64,000 bases of DNA from Metridium senile (taxonomy: Eukaryota; Cnidaria; Anthozoa; Actiniaria; Metridiidae), in the NCBI GenBank assembly GCA_949775045.1, contig OX459099.1, positions 6,826,139 through 6,890,138 of the forward strand, in the 5' to 3' direction. This document shows, piece by piece, positions 33,597-45,100 of the stretch; within the stretch, counting starts at the first letter, position 1, and each line of letters opens with the position of its first letter. The notes below the pieces were generated by a model. The model did not search any database and was not told where the DNA came from. It saw only the letters and a list, made by a program, of their open reading frames with translations. A program made the translations under genes and the position numbers.

Positions 33597-35025
33597 CATT
33601 ACGAGCCGGAGAGCGACTTTTTTAGTTTGACCTTTGTGGTTACTCCTATGGTGCTAAACAAAAGAGACGATGAACGATCTGTCAATAACGGAGCGAATCT
33701 GTCATTCACAGCTCTTTCAATACCTACTGTAAATACATCAACATTCAGTAAAACAACAGGAGTTGATATATATTATAAAAACTTAAATAAGCAGTTCGAT
33801 CGGCCATGGATAAAAAGCAATTCAAAAAATCGGATACATATGTATAGACAACGCGCGAGGATCCATATGAAATATTCACGTGTTGTACCGAGAAAGAATT
33901 TAGCTATATCTGATTATAAAACTAATTTATATCGCATCCGCGCAAACATTATATAATCCAGAATATATAAACTACACTCGTATTTATAGCTATTCTAAGG
34001 GCCAGATTATTGCAGGTATTCGCACGAAGCCTACCCAAGCAATGTATCTGTACTACACTCGTATTTATAGCTATTCTAAGGGCCAGATTATTGCAGGTAT
34101 TCGCACGAAGCCTACCCAAGCAATGTATCTGTACTATACTCGTGTTTATAGTTAATCTAAGGGCCAGATTATTGCAGGTATTCGCACGAAGCCTACCCAA
34201 GCAATGTATCTGTACTATATTCGTGTTTATAGCTAATCTAAGGGCCAGATTATTGCAGGTATTCGCACGAAGCCTACCCAAGCAATATATCTGTACTACA
34301 CTCGTATTTATAACTATTCTAAGGGCCAGATTATTGCAGGTATTCGCACGAAGCCTACCCAAGCAATGTATCTGTACTATACTAGTACTTATAAGGGCCA
34401 GATTATTGCAGGTATTCGCACGAAGCCTACCCAAGCAATGTATCTGTACTACACTCGTTTTTATAGCTATTCTAAGGGCCAGATTATTGCAGGTATTCGC
34501 ACGAAGCCTACCCAAGCAATGTATCTGTACTATACTAGTATTTATAGCTATTTTAAGGGCCAGATTATTGTAGGTATTCGCACGAAGCCTACCCAAGCAA
34601 TGTATCTGTACTATATGCGTATTCTACTTACGGCATCTTTGATATAAGATAGAGAAGAGTTGAATCCATCGGCGATTTATCGGCGTAAACATGTTTTTGG
34701 CGCGCTTTCTCAATTGAAGTTTAGATGATCAATTTTAAAAATTCTGCATATAGATTTTGATCTTTTCCAGAACGGAAAAGTTATAGTACTAGTGGCTCCA
34801 TCATTTCCATCATTTCTACACACTAGTATGCCTTTTGCGTATGAATTATATAGCGAAGTGAAAGAATCAGTACCGGCTTTGGTCAGTTACTGATCACAGC
34901 ATGTACTATGCTTGACTCAGATTTCATCCTTGCACAATCAGCAGGAATACCTAATCCAATTAACGCCTCGAAGCGGCTCTCAGAGCCGGGTCAGTGCAAA
35001 AAAAGACGGTCTCCGGCTCGTAATG
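33597..35025. mobile_element. TIR element (1429 bp) carrying an 81-bp repeat array
   Basis: Perfect 16-bp terminal inverted repeats, CATTACGAGCCGGAGA at 33597 and its complement ending at 35025. The spacer between C and D lacks the whole segment: its flanks join at about 48426. No clear target duplication was seen. The element has no recognisable transposase; it contains the repeat array at 33955-34615 and unassigned DNA on both sides. Probably a non-autonomous DNA transposon. Confidence 0.75.
33955..34615. repeat. 81-bp tandem repeat, 8 units
   Basis: The unit contains GGGCCAGATTATTGCAGG, ATTCGCACGAAGCC and AAGCAATGTATCTGTACT. As 81 is a multiple of three, several frames on both strands stay open for up to 215 codons. 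One unit is shortened by 12 bases at about 34383, still a multiple of three. Confidence 0.95.
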
Positions 35026-35476
35026 ACCAGGTTCAGCCAATCATATCATTGATTGGCTTTTATGTATTTTAATAGACTGCCAGCAGTCCCTACTTTTCCC
35101 TCCGGATTCAGAAAATTTTAACGAGCGAGCGGGGATTGGGGGCAAGTTGGGGAGCCGGGGAGGAGGGGATTTCCTCTCCCATCGCTCCTCCCTCTTTTCG
35201 TCCCCAATCCCCCGCTCATTTTCTCTCGTTTTCCTCGGAATTTGGAGGGAAAAGAAGGGACTGTTTGCAGTCTAGTATTTTAATATCAAGATATACTCTA
35301 AGTTTCCATGAAACATGAACAGCTTTTCGTATTTTTTTGTTTTGTTTTTTGAAACGTGTAATGGTCATTTTATATTACGTGAAACGTGATTCATTTTATC
35401 ATCTATTACTGCAACAACTTGTTATATTCATATAACACAAACACAAAAAAAAAAAACATACTCCGAAAAAATCGAT

Positions 35477-35768
35477 GGGTGGCACGGGTGGCCTAGCGAT
35501 GAGAGCGCTGGCCTTTCACCGCTGTGGTCCATGTTCGAGTGCCGCGGATCGGCCATGGATGATATGTGAGTTGAGTTTGTTTGATGTGTTCTTCTCTCCT
35601 ATGCCACGAGGGCTTTTCTCCGGGTTATCCGGTTTTCCTCCTCCGCAAAAATGAACATGTGCATGAGCTGCGTTGTGTGCCAAATATTTAACGTAGAGGT
35701 AGTGAGTCTCCCCAATTAGTAGGACACACGTGTCCATCTAGAAGATTTTGTTATAATATTTGAGACGT
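35477..35768 (+). mobile_element. tRNA-derived SINE with Nin-like central domain, copy 1
   Basis: The head has a pol III A box (TGGCCTAGCGATGAGAGCG) and B box (GTTCGAGTGCC). A central part CTCCGGGTTATCCGGTTTTC followed by CTCCGCAAAAATGAAC matches the Nin domain known from cnidarian SINEs. Flanks AAAAATCGAT and AAAAATGAT look like a target duplication. The spacer of gene E (about 58770) lacks it. Confidence 0.8.
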
Positions 35769-35854
35769 TAAAAATGATTTTATTTGTAATAACAAGAGAA
35801 CAAATACCGACATCCTTTGCAGGCTTGAGAGTGTGGACTATACTGACACTTTAG

Positions 35855-36030
35855 CTTCCGTTGCACACTTCTTAGTTCAAACGTCGCATCTCACATGTGC
35901 CCAATCTAATTGTTTGAATTCATTTGCATTGGTCATGATCTGTTCCATGCCCCTATAATGTGGAAATTCTGATTCCTTACATCGCTTTTAATTACGTTCT
36001 CAAAACAAAAACAAGACAATAGAGTGATAG
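35855..36030. repeat. Cluster spacer module, copy 5 (shortened)
   Basis: Lacks the segment from CAAAATCTGGCAATATATA to AGTCCTTATG that is present in copies 1-3 and 7. The same deletion is found in the D copy. Confidence 0.75.
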
Positions 36031-36037
36031 CAGTGCT

Positions 36038-36043
36038 TTTATT
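36038..36043 (-). terminator. Poly(A) signal of lectin gene C
   Basis: AATAAA on the minus strand 152 nt after the stop. The 3' UTR is short because the minisatellite and part of the module are deleted. Confidence 0.6.
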
Positions 36044-36194
36044 AGATAAATGATCAAACCATTTATACATGTTTATAATCTTGCAATGCTATTGTGCAAT
36101 ACTACATGGTATTATTTCGTGTTAGTAGCTCAAAGGCTCTTACTTCAACGTTCTGATGAGTCAAACATTAACGACAGTGTTCCTTCTCCGCCGC

Positions 36195-39100
36195 CTAGGT
36201 TGGTCGTATTTTCATCTCAGCTGTTTTGGCTGAGTAATAGTGACTTTTCCATGTTTTCCAGTTAATACCAATGGCATAGGATGAATGACTGCCATTCAAG
36301 TACAAACCATTCAAATTCGAATTATGGCAGCCCACATACCACCATGCTCCTTTGTATGTCACAGCACAATTACCAGCATATGAGTCGTGATTGCGGTCTT
36401 TGGTCGAGAATGGTTGATTGACATGACGTATTAGGGAGTCTCCTGCGCTACCTAGAAATATACCAAAACAAATTGACTGATAGTGCTTATATCTAAAATT
36501 TTACCATGAATTGGCACTACGTAAAAACCCTAATAGTATTATGGCAAAGCACTAACAATATTATGGCTACGTACATACAACCACCTGCAAACAACCTTAA
36601 ATCGCTAGACAAGCTTAACTTAGGGACCGAGCATTATTTTTGAGGGGGGCTGGTGCACTTTGAATTTCTCTTGTATAAATTTTTGTGACCCCTCCTCCCT
36701 GAAGAGCCCTTTGTCTCTCTTAGCCCCATCTTTAACTATTTTTTTTTTGTCATCTCTTTTAAACGAAGTACTAAATCATTTTAAGTTCCTTACTCCTTTG
36801 AGTTTTTGAAGTGCTTATACATGCAATTGTTTAATTTACGTCTACTTGTTAACTTTAAAAGACTCTTACTCAACGGGGTAGTCCGAGTTACAGCTTAACC
36901 AAGATGACACATGTAGTAAAAAAAAAAGCCTCTGGCTCGGATATAAGGGCGACCATATTCAACGTTATGACTTATAAATTGATTGATTGATTAATTGATT
37001 GATATATCTCACCTCCAGCGTAATTTCCAAGACTCAACTTGTACTTGTTGGCTTCATCGCTCACAGCAAAATAATCGTACTCTGCATAGTCGCTTTCTAG
37101 ATCAACACGAAGATGATTGCGAATCTGGTGGGTCAGTCTGTAGATTTTGTCAAGACCTAACCAGAATTCACCAGTTAGATTACCAAACCCAACCTTGTAG
37201 TCCTGCCATCCTCGATAGAAGTCTACTGAACCATCTTTTCTTTTCTGGATAACTGTCCATCCACCGCCATCGGTTAGTTGATCACAGTAATACTACAGAA
37301 ATAGATGATAATAGTTTTTACGAGATTCACATCAACAATAAATAATACAATGAATTATAAATAAATAATTATGAATAATATATGGACGAGAACATCTCGG
37401 TGAAAGCACCATTTAAGTAATGATGTGTTTAAGAACGAGGCAGGCAAACGGCAATGGAATGCCGAAAGGTGCTAATTGTGCATTGTCTAATCCGTCCATC
37501 TCATTGGTTAAAACATGAAAATCTGCCATAATTTCAAAACTAAGCGGATTTTTTAATATTTTATTTAATATCTAATTCCCATTTCATCTAAGATTTCCTG
37601 AGCCTTTATATATCAAAATTTCTATGTGGGGAACATATCAAATTGTAAACGTCTTGTGGCTATTGTTTTGAGCGCTTATGATTGGACGAGATCTTTTAGT
37701 ACAAAAGAAACTTTGTTCCAAAACAGAGTTTTTGCACAGTTTATTTTTAAAATAAGTTACCTATAGGCTGATATACTTTCAGTCTGAGAACTGAGACATT
37801 CTTATGTGGGGAGGTTGCTATTGCCGCAGAACAATAGAGAGTTGCCTACTTCTTACACACATCATTACTTAAGGTGTTTCCACACTTCCAATTTTCATTT
37901 AGCGAATTGATCAACTTTCCCTGTTAGATCTGATCAAGATGTATTTTGCACCAGATACAAAGCATAGATTGAAGTTTTGATTGATATCAATTTTAGATGT
38001 TAATTTTAGAAAAGTGTATTTCCGCCATCTTTGTTTTATGTTGCCATAGCGACACCAATTGAATTGAAATTGGCATCAATCAAATTCCTTCTATGCTTTG
38101 TATCTGGTGAAAAATATACATTGATCAGACCAGGGAAAGTTGATCATCTCGCTAAATTAAAATGGGAAGTGTGGTCATTAAAAAAAACTACTGTGAAACA
38201 CCTTAAAAATAAATGTTTTCACTTTGTAACAATTATTTGCTGAGAGGTGAATATTGATATACTCTGATAAGCCATACAGGCCAATCTCTTTATTGCCACT
38301 ATTATCAAAAGTACTTGAACGATGTATTTACAATAAGCTCATAGTTCACGTGTCAAGCCAACTTCACCATCTACTATTTGGCTTCTTGAAGGGTAAATCG
38401 ACAACTTCCAAATTACTACTCGTACTTCACGATATTGGCAAAATGCTAGACAATAGATGTCAAGTGGACTCTATATACGTAGACTTTTCCAAAGCTTTTG
38501 GTACAAATTAAAGGTCGACCACTCACTTCTGTTGGCCAAGCTTCGTCGCTTTGGTATATGGGGGAACTTACAGTATTGGATCAGTGACTATCTATCTGGA
38601 CGCTACCAGCGAGTTACTGTGCTTGGTGAAACTTCTGTTGAACTCCCAGTTGTGTCAGGGGTCCCGCAGGGTTCAATACTGGGCCCTCTACTTTTTCTCA
38701 TCTTTGTAAACGATCTTCCTGAAACTGCATCAGAGCAAACTAGTGTTGCTATGTTCGCAGATGACACCAAACTCTATCGTGGTGTCAGGAGAGCTGACGA
38801 TGGCCTCAGTCTACAGCACGACTTAAACGATCTGGAACAGTGGTGTCGAGACTGGAGAATGGACCTAAACCAGAAGAAATGCGCAGTGCTTTCCATCACA
38901 AGAAGTCGTCAACCAATAACTTGTCAATATGAACTCCTTGGTCTACCTATTAAATCAACTAACAGCCAAAAGGACCTCGGTATAACCATCACAAGCGACC
39001 TCAAGTGGAATAAACAAGTCCAGGAAGTGTCATCGAAGTCAAACAAAATGCTAGGATTTTTAGACGATCAGCGTTCGACATCCGTGACCAACAAGTTTGC

Positions 39101-42100
39101 AAGACTCTATACCTTACCATCGTCCGTAGCCGACTAGCCTACTGCAGCCAAGTATGGGCCCCACAGACGGTTAATAATATTTCTACGATGGAACGTATTC
39201 AACGGCGTGCAACCAAGTTTATCATGGCGCTTCCCTACAGGACCGAAGTATCTTATAAGGACAGAGTTTGTAAACTTAGTATTTTACCTCTGTGTTACTG
39301 GCACGAATATCTTGATGTTGTCTATCTCTCTATAAATGTCTACTTAACAACTCTGACAATGATATATCTACTAGTATATCTGTACGTGTAACTAGATCTG
39401 CAAATCGTGATAATGGCCTATTGCTAAATATAATCAAATGTAAGACCGTGACATTTCAAAATAGTTTTAACATCACAGCACCTCGATCTTGGAATACTCT
39501 TCCCTGCTCTTTTAAGAAAGCCTTGTTCCAACACTATCTAGACCTAACAAAGTATATCTATAATCCTGACAATCCTAGAACTTTCAAATCTATTTGTGTA
39601 AAATGTCATTTAAGTCGTCCTCTGAGCTCCCTTAATGACAAATCATGATGTCAATATGTAGTTACTTCATGTAAACATCTTTATATTAGCTTTTTCGTTT
39701 TTTCGTTTTTTTTTTGGGGGGGGGGGGGGGGGGCGTTACAGGAGATCCTCTCTGTGGGTTTTCCCTGCCCAACGTAGTTTGGCGAATTTTGTAAATAAAT
39801 AAATAAATACACAAGTCAAGTCAATCTTTATTTTACCCACACATTATAACAATACTTACATATAAATAACAATACAAATATAATATTTACATATAGAGAG
39901 AAAAAAAAGTGAAAAACGTAATTGTTATTTGCATATATTTGTATTTTATTATAAATTTAATATATCTTTGTTATTCTTAAGTAGAGGGGTGGAGGCTGTC
40001 TAAAATAACTTTCATTAAACTAGTCAGACAGCCTATTTTACACACCTTAGTATCTCCATTGTCAGAAGGGAAAGTGTACACGCCGCTTATTCTACAGCCA
40101 CATGCTGAAGCATCGGAACAGTTCTTGGGTACTACAGGGTAAGTGTTAATATTAAAATTGAATTGTACTTTTGCAACCATATAAAGTAGAATCTACCATC
40201 TGTTGTTAAAATGGTGTTTTTAACCGTCAAGTGTCAGAGTTATCTCTCTATTGAGACCTTCGTACAATATCCATATTTGTAGACACGGTTTTTTAAACAG
40301 TTTAGCCGTGACTCATACAGCACTTTCGTGAAACATCTCACACAATAATTATGATTATGATTCTACTTCAGTTTTTACCACTTCCGAAATCTGTTTGAGA
40401 TAGGACAACTCAAAACAATATGGAATCCATTGTTAAGCACTCACCAAGATCATTATCGTATACTAAGAAAAATAATTCTCATTTACTTACTTTTTTCATA
40501 GACTTTCTTGTCGTCATTCTCATGGTCATGCGATTCGGGGCAATCTGACGCTGTTGCATTTGTGAACGGGTTACGACAGAAACGTACACGAGATCGAGTC
40601 GTGGGACATTTGCACCATGGACTCCACTGACTCCATATACCATCTGGGAAAAAAAAGTCACCATGTTACGGCGGCCCAAAAGGGTCAAACACGAAACAAT
40701 ATTCAGAAACACGAAACAATATTCGGAAACACGAATCAATATTCGGAAACACGAATCAATATTCGGAAACACGAATCAATATTCGGAAACACGAATCAAT
40801 ATTCGGAAACACAAAATAATATTCAGAAACACGAATCAATATTCGGAAACACGAATCAATATTCGGAAACACAAATCAATATTCGGAAACACAAATCAAT
40901 ATTCGGAAACACAAATCAATATTCGGAAACACGAATCAATATTCGGAAACACAAAATAATATTCGGAAACACGAATCAATATTCGGAAACACAAATCAAT
41001 ATTCGGAAACACGAATCAATATTCGGAAACACAAAATAATATTCGGAAACACGAATCAATATTCGGAAACATAAATATTTAAACCAAGTCACCCCCCAGA
41101 GCTCAAAACACAAGTCGAGGGCATGGTAAACAGTTCGAAATATCTGACAGAGGAATACTGGGAATACTTCTGTTTTGGAACGCCTGTCACAAATTAACAA
41201 TATCCAAGATGGCGTCCTACTCAGTTGTAGTTATTGGGGGCAGAACGCTGCAAAGTTTTGTTATTCTTGTGACCAGACGTTGGATGTTGAAATGTGTGAT
41301 GTCGATTTGTGTGCAATATCAGCAAATGACTTTTTATGACAAACTGCGCTATATACTGTAACTAGACGCTCTTTGAGCGTGAAGTCGGGCTAGTCATAAA
41401 ATCAACACAGGAGGCTAAACAATTCTACTTTGGGCTTCCTGTGTTCGTTCCCAAAGCATCATGGGAGACTATACGCGACGTGACAGATAGATAGGCTAAA
41501 AGGTAAAACTAGAGTCGGGCCTTCTAGCCCGACTAATTATTATTAATTATTTTTAATTATTGATTATATCGGAAATGTTTCATCGCGGCTACTGGTACGA
41601 TGCTATTGTTGGTTTACTTGAAAAGAAAGGCCACAAGATGCACTTGAGAACACTGCTGAAGAGAAGGCTAAGTACTGGGACTTCAGAGAAAAGGACATAA
41701 ATTTGACGAATCCGAAATTGAATTACTTATCAAAAGAGAAGTCAAAGGTGCAACGGAAGGCTTTTACCTCTCTGGGGTTTTAACACACCTTCTTCTTCAT
41801 TATAACGCCTTTGACTTTAGATTTTCCCCCTTCTTGGACAAATTAAAACGACTGATCCTGTCGTCTTTTTTCTTGAGCATCAACGCATTAAATGTAGGTA
41901 GTTTGACACACGATTTAGTGGCACTCATTTAAACATTGTGTTTGACCCTTTTGCATGGGCCACCGTATACCATGTCAATGTATTCGGTGCATTTTTTTAT
42001 GTATTCTTTTTTAATCTATAAGTCCATTGTTCTCGATAAAGCGTATGTTTACAACATTGGAAAACACTTTATAAAAGGCGATCAAAACAGAAATATTTTC

Positions 42101-45100
42101 AGATTGCTTTTTATCTTGCGTTTTAGACTACTCACTTCGACAGTTGTACGAGTCCCAGTAGAAATCTGGTACACAAACTTTGCCAGGACAAGGATTGGAC
42201 GAACATGGATTCTGTGAAAGCAAACAAATACAGTTCTCTCAACAAGTTTAAAAATATTTCTACTGTCAATCATAAAATAATCTTGAGTGGTTGTAAATTA
42301 AACATTTCTATTTGTACCTTGATAGGACAGTAGTCGGAGCCTTGCTGATCTATGACGTCATCGGGGTGTGTCACGTGATCGAATTCATTCAACTCACACG
42401 TTCTGATTTGTCGTTCCACGGGACCCAAGTTGTACGATATACATCTGTCGTCATGGTAACATTTGTTCTGACATTGTTCCAATCCGGGTGCGAGCATTCT
42501 AAAGGTGCTGATCACGTGACCTCTAAATTTTTTATTGTTGATACAAGGGAGATATTCCAGATCTTTAGAGCCATCTTTACCTGTAAGGAATGAAAGTGTA
42601 AGCGCATTGAGACAATGTCCAAGTTGATACTTGCACTTCAGTTATAGATTTATAAAATTTTTTTTTTTATGAAGATTTGCAACACTCGTCACGGACATGA
42701 TTTCTTTTGTAAATTTCTCATTAAATATGCATAGGTGTTTTTATTATTATTTGAAATCACTTTTTGGTTTGTTGTAAGCTTACCTTATAAAACTTTATCA
42801 TCATTTTTTGATATTCAGTAAATTATATCGAAACATTTGCCGTTTTATCCCTTCATTATATAAATTATTCTATGCTGCACTTAAGAATTATTTTCGTATA
42901 AAACTGGTGGACGGGAAAATACGATTCGACTGATTCGACGTGTGGACGCAGATATTTTTTTAATACGGAGGAAAAAATAAGCGTTTTTAAAATTGTCTAT
43001 ATACGCGTTGAGAGCGGCCCTAACAGTGAACGTGATTGTGTTGTGTTGATGTGTTATCATCATGCAGTAATACTGATTTTAAAAGTAAATCCGTGACGCC
43101 GGAATTATGAAAATTATAGCCGGAATAAAATTGAAATATGAATACTAATTGTTTTTTTTTTTTAATTAGAATTAACTTAATTAGCCGGTACGTTAGTTTG
43201 AACCATGAAAACACTAATTATATCAATAAAAACGACTTCACTAAGAAATAATGATATTTCATATGATGATTTTAGCGTTTTACTATTTTCTGGATTTGGA
43301 AAACGATTTTGTAGACAAGTACTGAAAAACTAATTGCTTCGAGCAAGGACACCTTGCAAATGTTTCTAGTATTTAAAAATAATGCCAAACTTGTGCCTGG
43401 TGTCCTTGCTCGAAGCAATCAGTTTTTCTTACTTGTCTACAACTGAACGTTTTCCAAATCCAGAAAATACAATTGAAAAGGATCGAAATCCCCGACACAC
43501 CATTGGTTAAGAAATATCCTTACTACATCTAAATCAACCTATCAGGTTCAAGTTGACGGCATATAAGCCGGCTCAAAAACACAATTGACTCATCTGACCG
43601 CTCACAGTCTTGAGCATAACCAGCTAAAAAGCAACTGACGAGGATAGCTATCACAGCTATCGAAACAGGTCTTGCTAAAAACAACTGTTCTTTTGAGAAC
43701 GGCAATATGCCTAACGACAGTCAACTCGCTGAAATAATTACTGAGATGACTGAACAAACTTATTGACTTGAACCTAAACAGGAAATTTCCTGATCCTCCC
43801 TTCGTCTCTTAAAAGAGAAACATATCGCTCAAAGACTCTTTAGTTAGAGCGATAATTCCAACAAGAGACTAGATGTATTCTTACAAACGATAGTATTACT
43901 CAACACATTGAGCATAGCAGCTGGGCAGTGGCAATATTATAACGCCATCTTTACCTGTAAGTAATGAAAGTGTTGTTAAAGCAAACACCTTTCCGACAAA
44001 TTGCAAAAACGTCAGAACCGTGCTGCCAGAGCAGTCACCGAATCAAGATATGACTGTGGTGCTAGTGGCCTTCTGCGATCCCTAGGATGGGACAAACTTT
44101 ATGTAAGAAGAAAGAAAATGAAACTTCTAATTCTTTTCTAAACCCTACATAAGAATAGCCCAAAGTACCTAGAAGAGCTTGTTTGTTATTCTCACTCTAA
44201 TTTTAATCTTAGAGACAGAGTGAATACATTAACTCTTCCTAAGCCACGCGCAGAGATTATGAAACGAAGTTTCCAATTCAGTGGCGCCAAATTGTGGAAT
44301 AATCTACTCACTGAAGCAAGATCCACTAGTTCCCTCAATACATTCAAAATGTGTATTGATAATTGCACTACGTTAGTCTAATAGACTCGTACTCACACGG
44401 CAAACATGAAAAACAGTTTTTATATATATATTCAGTTTTGTTAACCTGATATTTTTACCGTGTTTAAATAAAGTTTACCAATACCAATACCAATACCAAT
44501 CCTGGTGGTTGCAAGGTGTGCCTTATATTTAGGTCCAATCGTGCAATTGGTTATAAAGCTCATTGAACCAATTACATAAACAAGCCATAACAGTCCCTGT
44601 GACTGTAATCCTCGTGGTTGCAAGGTGCGCCTTGTATAGGTCCCATCATGCAATTGGTTATAAAGCACATTGAACCAATTACATAAACAAGCCATAACAG
44701 TCCCTGTGACTGTAATCCTCGTGGTTGCAAGGTGCGCCTTATATAGGTCCCATCATGCAATTGGTTATAAAGCACATTGAACCAATTACATAAACAAGCC
44801 ATAACAGTCCCTGTGACTGTAATCATCGTGAGTGCAAGGTGTGCCTTATATATAGGTCCCATCATGCAATTGGTTTTCAAAAACTCATTAATAATTCATG
44901 AGAAATTTTCAAAAGAAATCGTAAACGTGACGAGTGTTTTAACTGAAGTTATAGATTCACCCTAATTTACATAAACTTTAACCTTAATTTTTTTCTAATA
45001 AACTTTCACAAATCCTTGATTTTTTTTTACAAAAACACAAAATATAGGTTGGAGTTTTTGAAGTCGTTCAATAAACTCGCAGATCGTGTTTTATCAGGTT

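Noticed and set aside
33591..33956. 121-codon frame at the left end of the TIR element
   Set aside because: Its ATG lies outside the element and the frame crosses the terminal repeat; no domain recognised.
33949..34596. Long frames of 187-215 codons over the 81-bp repeat
   Set aside because: Open in several frames on both strands only because the unit length is a multiple of three; no start context, splice sites or recognised domain.
35477..35550. tRNA gene
   Set aside because: A and B boxes are present but no cloverleaf with acceptor stem is visible, and the sequence continues as a SINE body.
36050..36265. Plus-strand frames over lectin 3' UTRs and fibrinogen exons
   Set aside because: These overlap minus-strand exons and 3' UTRs of the lectin genes in the opposite sense and have no features of their own.
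40617..41039. Asn-rich frames through the 20-bp repeat (also 54022-54537)
   Set aside because: Product of the minisatellite in an intron; opposite-strand frames are equally open.
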